A stretch of 49,343 nucleotides of DNA, from positions 1 to 49,343 of the forward strand of contig JAJZTW010000026.1 of the NCBI GenBank assembly GCA_021847345.1, read 5' to 3'. Below are positions 1 to 8,966 of this stretch, one piece after another (within the stretch, counting starts at the first letter, position 1; every line of letters begins with the position of its first letter). Source of the DNA: Pseudomonadota bacterium. GTDB lineage: Bacteria; Pseudomonadota; Gammaproteobacteria; Burkholderiales; Burkholderiaceae_C. The notes under the pieces were generated by a model that saw only the letters and a list, made by a program, of their open reading frames with translations, was not told the DNA's origin and searched no databases. The position numbers were made by a program, and so were the translations under genes.

Positions 1-16
1 CGATCTCGGGCCTTTC

Positions 17-54
17 CAGGTTTCGCGCTTCAGGTTCCGCGCTTCAGGTTTCGC
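17..54. repeat. 14-bp tandem repeat, about 2.7 copies
   Basis: A 14-nt unit (CAGGTTTCGCGCTT, second copy with one T-to-C change) begins at 17, 31 and 45; the third copy is partial. The stop codon of ttcA (44-46 on the minus strand) lies inside the array. In the ttcA reading direction each copy carries a TGA, so the repeat forms the immediate 3' end of the ttcA transcript. No gene is visible in 1-43. Confidence 0.7.
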
Positions 55-931
55 CGTCCAGCCAGGCCACCGCGGTCTCGGCGCTCGGGCTCTCGCAGGG
101 CTGGGGGTCGAACGCGGTATCGCCTCCGGCATCGAAATGCCCGTGAGGCCGCAGTTCGGCGAAGCCGAAGGCATCGCGGTCGAGCAGGTGCGACGGCACC
201 ACCCGGCCCAGCGCGCCGAACATCGAGTCCAGGCGTCCGGGGAAGCGCTTTTCCCAGTCGCGCAAAAGGGCTGCCACCTGCTTGCGCTGCAGTTGCTCCT
301 GGCTGCCGCACAGGGTGCAGGGAATGATCGGGAACGCGCGATGCTCGGCCCAGCGCGCCAGGTCCTCCTCGCGCACATAGGCCAGCGGCCGGATGACCAC
401 GTGATGCCCGTCGTCACTGACCAGCTTGGGCGGCATGGCCTTGAGCTTGCCGCCGAAGAACAGGTTGAGCAGGAAGGTCTGCAGGATGTCGTCGCGATGG
501 TGGCCCAGCGCGATCTTCGTGGCGCCGAGTTCGCCGGCCACCCGGTACAGGATGCCGCGGCGCAGGCGCGAGCACAGGCTGCACAGGGTCTGCCCCTCGG
601 GAATCACCCGCTTGACCACCGAGTAGGTGTCCTGCTGCTCGATGTGGAATGGCACGCCGCGCCCGCGCAGGTACTCGGGCAGCACATGCTCGGGGAACCC
701 GGGCTGCTTCTGGTCCAGGTTGACCGCGATCAGCTCGAAATCCACCGGCGCGCGCTCGCGCAGGCTGAGCAGCAGGTCCAGCAGCACGTGGCTGTCCTTG
801 CCGCCCGACATGCACACCATGACCTTGTCGCCCGGCTGGATCATCGCAAAGTCGCCGATGGCCTGGCCGACCTGGCGGTGCAGGCGCTTGGACAGCTTGT
901 TGATCTCGAAGTCGTGCTTGCGCGGGTCCAT
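44..931 (-). CDS. ttcA: tRNA 2-thiocytidine(32) synthetase TtcA
   Basis: TtcA thiolates cytidine 32 of certain tRNAs. It adenylates the base and uses a 4Fe-4S cluster held by cysteines. The 295-residue protein shows the PP-loop SGGKDS (42-47), a CSLC pair (C116, C119) and a CTLC pair (C204, C207), the arrangement expected of the cluster-binding TtcA family. The ATG is preceded by GAGGAG on the transcribed strand. It overlaps the folB stop by one base (TGATG), so it is probably translationally coupled. It is the last gene of a FolM-like/folB/ttcA operon. Confidence 0.95.
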   Translation of the reverse strand: MDPRKHDFEINKLSKRLHRQVGQAIGDFAMIQPGDKVMVCMSGGKDSHVLLDLLLSLRERAPVDFELIAVNLDQKQPGFPEHVLPEYLRGRGVPFHIEQQDTYSVVKRVIPEGQTLCSLCSRLRRGILYRVAGELGATKIALGHHRDDILQTFLLNLFFGGKLKAMPPKLVSDDGHHVVIRPLAYVREEDLARWAEHRAFPIIPCTLCGSQEQLQRKQVAALLRDWEKRFPGRLDSMFGALGRVVPSHLLDRDAFGFAELRPHGHFDAGGDTAFDPQPCESPSAETAVAWLDGET

Positions 932-1305
932 CAGCAGCTCCTCGCGACGCATGCGCGGCGCTGCTCGACCTCGATGCCCACGCCATCGCAATCGGGAAAG
1001 ATGTTGGGCTTGTCCACGCGCACGCGCACGCACTGCACGCCGTCCAGCGCGAGCACGCGCTGCGCGATGCGCCCAGCCAGCGTCTCCAGCATGTTCACGT
1101 GCCCGCGCCGGACTTCCTCCAGCGAGATCGAGCGCAGCAGCCCGTAGTCGAGCACATGGGCCACGTCGTCGGCCTGCGGCAGCGGTGGCGCGTCGGGCAG
1201 CTCGGCGACGATGGACACCAGCAGCAACTGCCGCGAGCGCAGCTCGTGCTCGAGAATGCCCACGCTGGCCTGCAGGCGCAGGCGTTCCAGATAAAGGGTG
1301 CGCAT
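931..1305 (-). CDS. folB: dihydroneopterin aldolase
   Basis: This 124-residue protein is a small FolB-type aldolase. It begins [21 protein letters not shown], which matches the family start (substrate pterin site near the GI.EHE segment), and has the usual length. FolB converts 7,8-dihydroneopterin to 6-hydroxymethyl-dihydropterin in folate synthesis. It lies 15 bp after the FolM-like reductase gene and its TGA overlaps the ttcA ATG. The neighbouring SDR supports a pterin operon. The C-terminal tail rich in Arg and Cys overlaps the ttcA ribosome binding site. Confidence 0.93.
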   Translation of the reverse strand: MRTLYLERLRLQASVGILEHELRSRQLLLVSIVAELPDAPPLPQADDVAHVLDYGLLRSISLEEVRRGHVNMLETLAGRIAQRVLALDGVQCVRVRVDKPNIFPDCDGVGIEVEQRRACVARSC

Positions 1306-1320
1306 GGTCGGGTCGGCGGG

Positions 1321-2148
1321 TCAATCGAAGGCGAAATCGCGCTCGCTGGGGCGCAGGTGCTGGCCGGCATCGACCAGCAGCTCGCAGCCGGTCAGTGCGC
1401 GGTTGCGCAACGCGAACAGCACGGCGTCGGCCACGTCCTCGGCACGCGGCCCCTCGCCCAGCGGGCCGCGCGCCTGCACCTGCCGCAGGCGCTGCTCGTC
1501 GATCAGCGGGCTGCCCAGGGTCAGGCCGGGAGCCACGGCGACCACGCGCAGCTCGGGCGCCAGCGCCTGCGCCAGCAGCGTGTTGGCCTCGCGCAGCGCC
1601 GCCTTGCTCAGCGTGTAGGAGAAGTGGTCCGGATTGGGGTTCCACAACTTCTGGTCCAGCAGGTTCACCGCGCAACCGCGGGCGGCGCGTGCGCGCAGGT
1701 GCCCGTGCAGCGCCTGCGCCAGCAGCACTGGCGCGAGGGTGTTGACGCGATACTGTTCCAGCGCACGCGCGGCATCGAGGGTCTGCGCGGTGTCGTGCTC
1801 GAACATCGACGCATTGTTGACCAGCGCATCGACCCTGCCGAAAACCTTCAGCACGCTCGGCAGCAGCGCGCGGGTCTGCGCTTCGTCGTGCAGCTCGGCG
1901 CCGAAGGCCTCGGCGCGCGCGCCGCATTCCCGCAGTTCGGCGCAGGTGCGCCAGGCATCGTCGGCCGAGCCGCGGAAATGCACCGCGACATCCCAGCCCG
2001 CCGCGGCCAGGTGCAGTGCCACGGCACGCCCGATGCGCCGGGCAGCGCCGGTGACCAGCACCACCGGACGCGAACCGTGCGCCGGCAGGGCATCCGTTGG
2101 GCGCGAATCTGCGCTGCTGGACTCGTCTGGGGGCATGGGCGGCGGCAC
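1321..2148 (-). CDS. SDR-family pteridine/dihydromonapterin reductase (FolM-like)
   Basis: This is a 275-residue short-chain dehydrogenase. It has a Rossmann TGAARRIG motif near residue 34, an NNAS segment ([11 protein letters not shown]) and a catalytic YxxxK (YTLSK). The arginine-rich glycine motif and the NNASMFE context are typical of FolM/PTR1 pteridine reductases. That class makes tetrahydromonapterin or salvages dihydrofolate with NADPH. Its position directly before folB supports a pterin substrate, but this is inference. About 25 N-terminal residues rich in Pro and Ser precede the Rossmann strand, so an internal start is possible. It diverges from the MidA-like gene. Confidence 0.82.
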   Translation of the reverse strand: MPPPMPPDESSSADSRPTDALPAHGSRPVVLVTGAARRIGRAVALHLAAAGWDVAVHFRGSADDAWRTCAELRECGARAEAFGAELHDEAQTRALLPSVLKVFGRVDALVNNASMFEHDTAQTLDAARALEQYRVNTLAPVLLAQALHGHLRARAARGCAVNLLDQKLWNPNPDHFSYTLSKAALREANTLLAQALAPELRVVAVAPGLTLGSPLIDEQRLRQVQARGPLGEGPRAEDVADAVLFALRNRALTGCELLVDAGQHLRPSERDFAFD

Positions 2149-2184
2149 GGCGGAACGTCGGGGGGCTGCGCCTGCGGGCGAACC

Positions 2185-2190
2185 TACAAT
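2185..2190 (+). promoter_or_regulatory. -10 box TACAAT of the MidA-like gene
   Basis: TACAAT sits in the 49-bp gap between the divergent SDR gene and the methyltransferase gene. It ends 7 nt before the ATG at 2198. Transcription would start at or next to the start codon, so the mRNA may be leaderless. No clear -35 is visible. Confidence 0.5.
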
Positions 2191-2197
2191 CGCGGCG

Positions 2198-3403
2198 ATG
2201 GAGCAAACGCGTAGTCTACCCCGCGGCGTTCACGCGCCGGGCCCGCCGCAGGCCGACGCAGCGGAACTGGCGCGCTCGGCCGAGCTGCTGCAGCGCATAC
2301 GCGACGAGATCGCGCAGTCCGGGGGCTGGATCGGCTTCGACCGCTACATGCACATGGCGCTGTACCAGCCGGGCCTGGGCTACTACGCCGCTTCGCCGGC
2401 CGTGCTCGGCGCCTGGGGCGGCTCCAGCGACTTCGTCACCGCGCCCGAATTGTCGCCGCTGTTCGCGGCGGCGCTGGCCCGGCCGCTGGCGGCGCTGGCC
2501 ACGCGCCAGCGACTGGACACCGTGGTCGAGTTCGGCGCCGGCAGCGCGCGCCTGGCCTGCGAGCTGCTGCGCGAACTGGCCCGCGCCGGCGCCTGGCTGC
2601 CGCGACACTACGTGATCGTCGAGGTTTCGGCGGCCATGCAGCAGCGCCAGCGCGACGCGGTGGCGGCGCTGCCACCCGAACTGGCTCGGCGCGTGCAATG
2701 GTGGCAAAGCCTTCCCGAGCGTTTCGACGCGCTGGTGCTGGGCAACGAAGTGCTCGACGCGATGCCGGTTCGCCTGCTGCACCGCCTGCCCGAGGCCTGG
2801 GTCGAGCGCGGCGTGAGCGCCGCCGCGGACGGCACGCTGAAATGGCAGGACCGTGCGCTGCCGGCCGACTTTTCGCCGCGCCCCACGCTGGAGCAGCTCC
2901 CGGTGGGCAGCGTCACCGAGTGGCACGAGGCGGCCGAGGGTTTCATGCGCACCCTGGCGGCGCACCTGCGACACGGCGTCGCGCTGCTGTTCGATTACGG
3001 TTTTCCGGCGCGGGAATACGACCACCCGCAGCGCGCCGCGGGCACCTTGCGCTGCCACCGCGCGCACCGCGCGCACGATGATCCGCTGTGGCAGCCGGGG
3101 CTGTCGGACATCACCTCGCATGTCGACTTCAGCGCCATGGCGCGCGCGGCGCGCGCCGGCGGGCTGGACCTGCTGGGCTATACCAGCCAGGCGCGCTTCC
3201 TGCTCAACGCGGGCATGCTCGACGTGCTGGCCGAGCGCATGCAGGCGGCCGACGCCGCGGCGCTGCGCCTGGCCGCCGGCGCGCAAAAGCTGCTGGGCGA
3301 GCACGAGATGGGCGAGTTGTTCAAGGTGCTGGCGGTGGGGCGCGGCATGCCCGTGCCATGGCCGGTGCTGATCGAAGGCGACCGCAGCGCGGCGCTGGAC
3401 TGA
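2198..3403 (+). CDS. SAM-dependent methyltransferase, MidA/NDUFAF7 family (DUF185)
   Basis: This 401-residue protein matches the MidA family. It has the conserved GYY segment ([11 protein letters not shown]), then a [12 protein letters not shown] block. The glycine-rich SAM motif is [12 protein letters not shown], and [10 protein letters not shown] follows. The mitochondrial relative NDUFAF7 methylates an arginine of complex I; the bacterial substrate is unknown to me. The ATG at 2198 fits the -10 box just upstream. The DUF2905 gene follows 6 bp later, so the two are probably co-transcribed. Confidence 0.88.
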   Translation: MEQTRSLPRGVHAPGPPQADAAELARSAELLQRIRDEIAQSGGWIGFDRYMHMALYQPGLGYYAASPAVLGAWGGSSDFVTAPELSPLFAAALARPLAALATRQRLDTVVEFGAGSARLACELLRELARAGAWLPRHYVIVEVSAAMQQRQRDAVAALPPELARRVQWWQSLPERFDALVLGNEVLDAMPVRLLHRLPEAWVERGVSAAADGTLKWQDRALPADFSPRPTLEQLPVGSVTEWHEAAEGFMRTLAAHLRHGVALLFDYGFPAREYDHPQRAAGTLRCHRAHRAHDDPLWQPGLSDITSHVDFSAMARAARAGGLDLLGYTSQARFLLNAGMLDVLAERMQAADAAALRLAAGAQKLLGEHEMGELFKVLAVGRGMPVPWPVLIEGDRSAALD

Positions 3404-3409
3404 GGCACC

Positions 3410-3601
3410 GTGAACCTGCTGGGATTTCTCATCGGCAGCGCGGTGCTCACGCTGCTGCTGCCGTGGCTGAGCAAATTCGGCTTCGGTCGCATGCCCGGAG
3501 ACCTTCGCTGGCGCATGTTCGGCAAGGTCTGGCTGCTGCCGCTGGGCTCGCTAGGCCTGCTGTGGCTGGGACTTTGGCTGCTGGACCGGCTGCTGGGCTG
3601 A
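3410..3601 (+). CDS. DUF2905 small membrane protein
   Basis: This 63-residue protein starts with GTG. It has two hydrophobic segments (about 3-20 and 40-60) flanking a loop with GRMPGDLRW, the GR-PGD signature of DUF2905. Its function is unknown. It is likely an inner-membrane protein with a hairpin topology. It follows the MidA-like gene by 6 bp. Its last 51 nt overlap the 3' end of the convergent MFS gene, so the two C-terminal coding ends share DNA. Confidence 0.8.
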   Translation: MNLLGFLIGSAVLTLLLPWLSKFGFGRMPGDLRWRMFGKVWLLPLGSLGLLWLGLWLLDRLLG

Positions 3602-4801
3602 CGGGCGCGCCGGCCAGATGCGCAGCGCAGCGATGCCGATGAACAGCTGGACCAGCATGACCAGCCCGACGCAGCCGGGCCACCCGGCGCGCAGCCACAC
3701 CACGCTGGGCGCGAAGGCCCCGACGCTGCCGCCGATGTAGTAGCACATCACGTACAGGCCCACCGCGCTGGAGCGCGACTCCCGCGCGAAACCCGGGACC
3801 TGCGACGTGGCCATGCTCTGCGCGATGAACACGCCGGCCGAGCTCAGCGTCAGGCCGGCGACGATCAGCGGCACGCCGGGGGCCAGGGTCAGCGCCATGC
3901 CCAGCGCCGAGCAGGCCACCGCGCACAGGAACACCCGCCTCTGCCCGAAGCGCCAGGCCAGGCGCCCGGCCACCGGGGTGACCAGCATGCCCACCAGGTA
4001 CACCGTGAACAGCATGCTGAGCTGGCGCAGGTCGAGGTCGTACGGCGCCTCGGCCAGGTGAAAGCTCACGTAGGTGAAGGTGCAGACCTGGGAGAACAGG
4101 ATGCCGAAGCCGATGGCGTAGCTGCCCAGCAGTTGCGGGTTGCGCAAATGGCGCGGCAACCCGGCCAGCGAGTCGAGCAGGCTGGCACTCGGGCGAAAGC
4201 GCGACGAACTCGGCAGGCCGCCGGCCACCAGGGGCACGAAGGCGGCGTTGATCAGGCCCAGCAGCACGAAGGCCGCCTGCCAGTCCCAGCGAGCAGTGGC
4301 CAGCCCGGCGATGAAGCGCCCCAGGAAGCCGCCGGCCACCGAGCCGGAGATGTACAGCGCGGTCACCGCCGGGACCTGGCCGACGGGCCATTCCTCGCCG
4401 ATGTAGGCCACGGTCGCGGTGAAGATGCCGGGAATGCACAGGCCCTGCAGCAGACGCCACACGAGCAGCCCGTGCAGCGACCGGGCGCTGGCGGCCAGCA
4501 GCGTGGTCGCCGCCAGCGCGGCGATCGACACCACCAGCACCCTCTTGCGTCCGAAGCGGTCGGACACGCTGCCCGAGAAGGGCGCCGCCACGGCCACCGC
4601 CAGCGTGGTGAAGGTGATGGTCAGGCTGAGCTCGGCCACCCCCGCGTGGAACACGCTGCGCAGCGATGGCAGCAGCCCCTGCGTGACGTACATGGTGAAG
4701 AACGCGCTCATGCCGGCGGCGACGACGGCCACGCGCGCACGCCACGTGGGCGACGCCTGCAGCGCGCCAGCCGACGGCAGCGGGATCTGGGGGGAGGACA
4801 T
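3551..4801 (-). CDS. MFS transporter (YnfM-like 12-TM)
   Basis: This 416-residue major facilitator protein has about 12 hydrophobic segments. The family loop motif DRFGRKRV follows TM2, and WRLLQGLCIPGIF lies in TM4. The sequence resembles the YnfM/arabinose-efflux type of proton-driven exporter, but the substrate cannot be read from sequence. I chose the ATG at 4801 because the extra 31 upstream codons are Arg-rich and not membrane-like. It diverges from a LysR gene with a palindrome between them, the usual layout of a LysR-controlled transporter. The C-terminus is Gln/Pro-rich and overlaps the DUF2905 gene. Confidence 0.87.
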   Translation of the reverse strand: MSSPQIPLPSAGALQASPTWRARVAVVAAGMSAFFTMYVTQGLLPSLRSVFHAGVAELSLTITFTTLAVAVAAPFSGSVSDRFGRKRVLVVSIAALAATTLLAASARSLHGLLVWRLLQGLCIPGIFTATVAYIGEEWPVGQVPAVTALYISGSVAGGFLGRFIAGLATARWDWQAAFVLLGLINAAFVPLVAGGLPSSSRFRPSASLLDSLAGLPRHLRNPQLLGSYAIGFGILFSQVCTFTYVSFHLAEAPYDLDLRQLSMLFTVYLVGMLVTPVAGRLAWRFGQRRVFLCAVACSALGMALTLAPGVPLIVAGLTLSSAGVFIAQSMATSQVPGFARESRSSAVGLYVMCYYIGGSVGAFAPSVVWLRAGWPGCVGLVMLVQLFIGIAALRIWPARPSAQQPVQQPKSQPQQA

Positions 4802-4894
4802 GGGACGGAGCGGTGCGCGCCAGTGCCGCGCACGGGAAGATCGCAAGGAGGCGCCTGGCGCCCGACGTCGAAAGCTTAGCGGCTGGCTTTCCAT

Positions 4895-4914
4895 ATGAGA
4901 AATCGATTTTTCAT
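4895..4914. promoter_or_regulatory. Near-perfect palindrome, LysR-type operator candidate
   Basis: The 20-nt segment 4895-4914 (ATGAGAAA-TCGA-TTTTTCAT) matches its reverse complement at 18 of 20 positions. It contains a T-N11-A spacing, as in LysR boxes. It lies in a locally AT-rich stretch between the divergent MFS and LysR genes. A TATGAT (4924-4929) follows and could be the -10 of lysR, 7 nt before its ATG. Confidence 0.55.
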
Positions 4915-4935
4915 CTGTTTCGATATGATTTGCAT

Positions 4936-5835
4936 ATGGATTTCGCCGACCTGAGGGCCTTTGTCGCAGTCGCCGAGGAACGCCACTTCTCGCGTGCCGC
5001 CGAGCGCCTGCACATTTCGCAGCCGCCGCTGTCGCAGCGCATCGCCGGGCTCGAACGCAAGCTCGGGGTGCCGCTGTTCCGCCGCGGGCGCGGCGGCGTG
5101 TGGCTGACCGCCGCCGGCCAGGCGCTGCTGCCGCAGGCGCATGCGGTGCTGGAACAACTGGCTCGCGCCGAGGAGCTGGCGCGCCGCGCCGGGCGCGGGG
5201 ACAGCGGTCAGTTGTCCATCGGCTTCGCCGGCTCGATGCCGTTCTCCGAATTGCTGCCGAGGCTGCTGCGCGACTTTCGCCAGGCCTGGCCCGACGTCAG
5301 CCTGCAGTTGCGCGAGCAGTCGTCCAGCGAACAGGTTCGCCAGTTGCTCGAGCACGGCCTCGACATCGGCTTCCTGCGCCCGACGCGCCACGAGGCCGAG
5401 CAGGCGCTGCACACGCGCGTGCTGCAGCGCGAACCCCTGTTCGTCGCCGTGCACAGCGAGCACGCGCTGGCCGCGCTGCCGAGCCTGGCGCTGCGCAGCC
5501 TTCGAGACCAGCCATTCATCCTCTACAGCAGCCAGTTCGGCGCCGGGCTGCGGGAGCAGATCCTGGCCATGTGCCTGCGCGCCGGCTTCACGCCGAAGGT
5601 GGTGCAGGACGTGCACGAAATGCCCACGCTGATCAGCCTGGTGTCGGCCGGCATCGGCGTCGGCCTGGTCACCGCTTCCATGCAGCGAGCTTCGGTGCCG
5701 AATGTGCGCTACGTCGCGCTGTCGGATTCCGGCGCCACCAGCGACATCGTGCTGGCCTGGCGTCGCGGCGACGACTCTGCGGTGCTGCGCAACTTTCTCG
5801 GCGTGGCGCTGGGCGCGCCGCCTCCCGCGCCCTGA
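4936..5835 (+). CDS. LysR-family transcriptional regulator
   Basis: This 299-residue regulator has an N-terminal winged helix-turn-helix (residues 1-60, with FSRAAERLHISQPPLSQRI) and a periplasmic-binding-like effector domain (about 90-295). It begins with ATG at 4936 in the short AT-rich divergent region. It most likely controls the divergent MFS gene and itself; the ligand is unknown. Its end is 7 bp from the convergent cca stop. Confidence 0.93.
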   Translation: MDFADLRAFVAVAEERHFSRAAERLHISQPPLSQRIAGLERKLGVPLFRRGRGGVWLTAAGQALLPQAHAVLEQLARAEELARRAGRGDSGQLSIGFAGSMPFSELLPRLLRDFRQAWPDVSLQLREQSSSEQVRQLLEHGLDIGFLRPTRHEAEQALHTRVLQREPLFVAVHSEHALAALPSLALRSLRDQPFILYSSQFGAGLREQILAMCLRAGFTPKVVQDVHEMPTLISLVSAGIGVGLVTASMQRASVPNVRYVALSDSGATSDIVLAWRRGDDSAVLRNFLGVALGAPPPAP

Positions 5836-5842
5836 ACGGCGG

Positions 5843-7126
5843 TCAACGGCAGGCCTGCTGCACCAGCGCCTGCTGCACCGCCTGCTCGCGCGCATCGGCC
5901 ACCGCGCGCGCGATCTGCTGCGCCGCGCCACCCGCCGCGGTGACTTCGCGCGCCAGCGCCCCGGCGTCGACCGTCAACGCCGCGCGCAACGCGGCCAGCA
6001 GGCGCGGCTGCGGCTGGTAGGGCTGCCGCGGCCAGTCGCCGCCACGCCCGAGGTGATCGGCCAGACAGGCCTGCAGCACGAGCTCGAAGCGCTGCGGCCT
6101 GCGCAAGGCGTCGCAGCGCTGCAACAGGCGCAGCACGGCGGCGGCGCCGAATTCCACGCTGCGGTGCACATGGCCGTGCTCGGCGCCGACCACCGCCGCC
6201 AGTTCGGCGCAATCCGCGGGCACGCGCAAGCGCGCCGCCACGCCGGCGGCCAGGCGCACGCTGCGCGCCTCGTGGCCGATGTGCCGCGGCAGCATGTCGG
6301 GCGGCGTCGTCGCCTTGCCCAGGTCATGCATCAGGCAGGCCCAGCGCACCGGCAGCGGCGCGCGCAGCCCGGCCGCGGCCTGCAGCACCAGCATCAGGTG
6401 CTCGCCGCAGTCGATTTCCGGGTGCGCGTCGGCACGCTGGGGCACGCCCCACAGAGCATCGACCTCGGGCAGCACCCGCGCCAGCGCGCCACAATCGCGC
6501 AGCACCTCGAACATGCGCCGCGGGGCCGACTCCATCAGGCCCCGCGCCAACTCCTGCCACACCCGCTCGGGAACCAGCGCGTCGACCTCGCCGGCGTCGA
6601 CCATATCGCGCATCAGGCGCAGGGTCTCGGGGTGCACGCGGAACTCCGCGAGGCGGGCGGCGAAACGCGCCACCCGCAGGATGCGCACGGGATCCTCGAC
6701 AAAGGCCGGGCCGACATGGCGCAGCACGCGCTCGCGCAGGTCGCGCTGGCCGCCCCAGGGGTCGATGATCCGCCCCTGCTCGTCCTGCGCCATGGCGTTG
6801 ATGCTCAGGTCGCGGCGCTGCAGGTCCTGCTCCAGGCTCACCGAAGGGTCGGCACGGACCTCGAAACCCCGGTAGCCGGCCGCCGTCTTGCGCTCGGTAC
6901 GCGCCAGCGCATATTCCTCTGCGGTTCGCGGGTGCAGGAACACGGGGAAATCCCGTCCCACCGGGCGGAACCCGGCGTCGAGCATCTGCTGCTCGGTGGC
7001 GCCCACCACGACCCAGTCGCGGTCGTGCACCTCGCGGCCGAGCAGCGCATCGCGCACCGCGCCGCCCACCACGTAGACCCGGCCCGGGGGCACCGGCGCC
7101 GCGCCGGCCTCGGGTCGCGCGGTCAC
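5843..7126 (-). CDS. cca: multifunctional CCA-adding enzyme (tRNA nucleotidyltransferase)
   Basis: This 427-residue class II CCA enzyme begins with the GGAVRD phosphate-binding motif and a DRD metal motif (VHDRDWV). [10 protein letters not shown] and [16 protein letters not shown] follow. It continues with an HD phosphohydrolase domain (LMHDLGK), so it resembles the E. coli-type enzyme that repairs the CCA end and also has phosphohydrolase activity. The GTG start overlaps the fadD TGA as GTGA, implying coupled translation. The pairing with fadD has no obvious functional link. Confidence 0.94.
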   Translation of the reverse strand: MTARPEAGAAPVPPGRVYVVGGAVRDALLGREVHDRDWVVVGATEQQMLDAGFRPVGRDFPVFLHPRTAEEYALARTERKTAAGYRGFEVRADPSVSLEQDLQRRDLSINAMAQDEQGRIIDPWGGQRDLRERVLRHVGPAFVEDPVRILRVARFAARLAEFRVHPETLRLMRDMVDAGEVDALVPERVWQELARGLMESAPRRMFEVLRDCGALARVLPEVDALWGVPQRADAHPEIDCGEHLMLVLQAAAGLRAPLPVRWACLMHDLGKATTPPDMLPRHIGHEARSVRLAAGVAARLRVPADCAELAAVVGAEHGHVHRSVEFGAAAVLRLLQRCDALRRPQRFELVLQACLADHLGRGGDWPRQPYQPQPRLLAALRAALTVDAGALAREVTAAGGAAQQIARAVADAREQAVQQALVQQACR

Positions 7127-8814
7127 GATGCGCCGCGCTGCACGACCTGCTCGCGCAACGAGCGCCGCAGGATCTTGCCCACCGAGGTCTTGGGCAGCTC
7201 GTCGCGGAATTCGATGCGCCGCGGGCGCTTGTACCCGGTCAGGCGCTCGGACAGGAACGCGCGCAGCGCGCCCTCGTCGAGCGCGGGATCGGATCGCACC
7301 ACGAACAGCAGCACCGATTCGCCCGAGTCCGGATCGGGCACGCCGACCGCCGCGGCCTCGAGCACCCCGGGGTGGGAGACCGCGACGTCCTCGATCTCGT
7401 TCGGATAGACGTTGAAGCCCGACACCAGGATCATGTCCTTCTTGCGGTCGACGATCCGCACGTAGCCCTGGGCGTCGATCACGCCGATGTCGCCGGTCTT
7501 GAAGAACCCGTCGGGGGTGAACACGCGCGCCGTTTCCTCGGCACGCTGCCAGTACCCGCTCATGACCTGCGGGCCGCGCACGGCCACCTCGCCCGGCTGG
7601 CCCGGCGGCAGCACCTGCCCGGCATCGTCGAGCACCACCATCTCGGTGGAAGGAATGGGCATGCCGATGGTGCCGGAGAAATGGTCGGTGTCGGTGGGAT
7701 TGCAGCACACCGACGGCGAGGTCTCGGACAGCCCGTAGCCCTCGCAGATCGGGCAGCCGGTGCGTTCCAGCCATTGCCGCGCCACGGCTTCCTGCACGGC
7801 CATGCCGCCGCCCAGCGACAGCATCAGCTTCGAGGTGTTGAGCCGGGCGAAGTCGGGGTGGTGCAGCAAGGCGTTGAACAGCGTGTTGACGGCCGGGAAG
7901 GAGTGGATCTCGTAACGCGACAGCTCGGCGATCGTGGCCTTCAGGTCGCGCGGGTTGGGGATCAGCACCATCATGCCGCCCTGGTGCGCCGACAGCAGCA
8001 TGACCACCGTGAACGCGAAGATGTGATAGAGCGGCAGCGCGCACACGGTGTTGACCTGCGCCAGCTCCGGGTGCCTGCGCAGCGCCGGCTGGTTCCAGGC
8101 CATGCTCTGCATCACGTTGGCGATCAGGTTGCGGTGCGTCAGCGCCGCTCCCTTGGAAACCCCGGTGGTTCCTCCGGTGTACTGCAGCACCGCGACGTCG
8201 TCCGGCGCGGTGCGCACCGCAGTGAACGGCAGCGACCGCCCCTGCGCCAGCGCGTCGGTGAAACGGCGGTGCCCCGGCAGCTCGAAGCGCGGCACGAGGT
8301 GCTTGACGTGGCGCACGACGAAATGCACCAGCGAACCCTTCAGGGCGCCCAGCATGTCGCCCATGCCGGCCACCACCACCACGCGCAGACCCGAGCGGTC
8401 GCCGACCTGCTGCAGCGTATGGGCGAAATTCTCCAGGATGATGATCGCGCTGGCCCCGCTGTCGCGCAACTGGTGCTCGAGTTCGCGCGCCGTGTACAGC
8501 GGGTTGACGTTGACCACCACCAGCCCGCAGCGCAGCGCTGCGGCCACCGCGATCGGGTACTGCGGCACGTTGGGCATCATCAGCGCGATGCGCTCGCCGG
8601 GCTGCAGGCCCTGCCGCTGCAGCCACGCGGCCAGCGCCGCGGCGTCGCGATCCCACTGCGCGTAGGTGGTGCGCCGGCCCATGAAGCTGAACGCATCGCG
8701 CTCGGCATGGGTGTCGAAACTGCGTTGCAGCAACTCCGGCAGCGAGCCATAGGCGCCGGGGTCGATCTCGGCGGGCACGCCTTCGGGGTAGTGCGCGAGC
8801 CAGGGACGGTCCAT
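7123..8814 (-). CDS. fadD: long-chain-fatty-acid--CoA ligase
   Basis: This 563-residue AMP-forming acyl-CoA synthetase has the P-loop [11 protein letters not shown] (212-222), the acyl-adenylate segment GYGLSETSP and the hinge region KTGD...DRKKDMI. It also has a C-terminal catalytic lysine context (SVGKILRR). Length and motifs match FadD, which activates long-chain fatty acids for beta-oxidation or phospholipid synthesis at the inner membrane. TGAGGAG precedes the ATG at 8814. A 14-bp palindrome about 50 nt upstream suggests repression by a TetR-type fatty-acid regulator. It is coupled to cca. Confidence 0.93.
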   Translation of the reverse strand: MDRPWLAHYPEGVPAEIDPGAYGSLPELLQRSFDTHAERDAFSFMGRRTTYAQWDRDAAALAAWLQRQGLQPGERIALMMPNVPQYPIAVAAALRCGLVVVNVNPLYTARELEHQLRDSGASAIIILENFAHTLQQVGDRSGLRVVVVAGMGDMLGALKGSLVHFVVRHVKHLVPRFELPGHRRFTDALAQGRSLPFTAVRTAPDDVAVLQYTGGTTGVSKGAALTHRNLIANVMQSMAWNQPALRRHPELAQVNTVCALPLYHIFAFTVVMLLSAHQGGMMVLIPNPRDLKATIAELSRYEIHSFPAVNTLFNALLHHPDFARLNTSKLMLSLGGGMAVQEAVARQWLERTGCPICEGYGLSETSPSVCCNPTDTDHFSGTIGMPIPSTEMVVLDDAGQVLPPGQPGEVAVRGPQVMSGYWQRAEETARVFTPDGFFKTGDIGVIDAQGYVRIVDRKKDMILVSGFNVYPNEIEDVAVSHPGVLEAAAVGVPDPDSGESVLLFVVRSDPALDEGALRAFLSERLTGYKRPRRIEFRDELPKTSVGKILRRSLREQVVQRGAS

Positions 8815-8832
8815 CGGATGCTCCTCACGGAT

Positions 8833-8855
8833 CCGGCCCCTGCGGGGAGGGCCGG
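8833..8855 (-). promoter_or_regulatory. Hairpin in the fadD leader
   Basis: CCGGCCC (8833-8839) and GGGCCGG (8849-8855) form a perfect 7-bp stem with a 9-nt loop. It lies between the palindromic operator candidate and the fadD ribosome binding site. In the fadD direction it is preceded, not followed, by six Ts, so it is not a standard terminator. Confidence 0.4.
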
Positions 8856-8862
8856 AAAAAAA

Positions 8863-8876
8863 CGAACGATCGTTCG
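8863..8876. promoter_or_regulatory. Perfect 14-bp palindrome upstream of fadD (TetR-type operator candidate)
   Basis: CGAACGATCGTTCG is a perfect palindrome 49 nt upstream of the fadD start. Palindromes of this GAACG...CGTTC kind are typical of TetR-family repressors of fatty-acid degradation. No TetR gene lies in the window, so the regulator would act in trans. Confidence 0.55.
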
Positions 8877-8966
8877 CTAGATCCGTCAAGGATAACCCGC
8901 CGCGGCTGCTTTGCCCAGATGGCAGGCCGCCAGCGAGGGCAAATCCCGAGCCGCGGCGCGCCGCGT

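Noticed and set aside
30..311. Small ORF at the left edge
   Set aside because: It lies inside ttcA in another frame, is Arg/Ala-rich and has no ribosome binding site.
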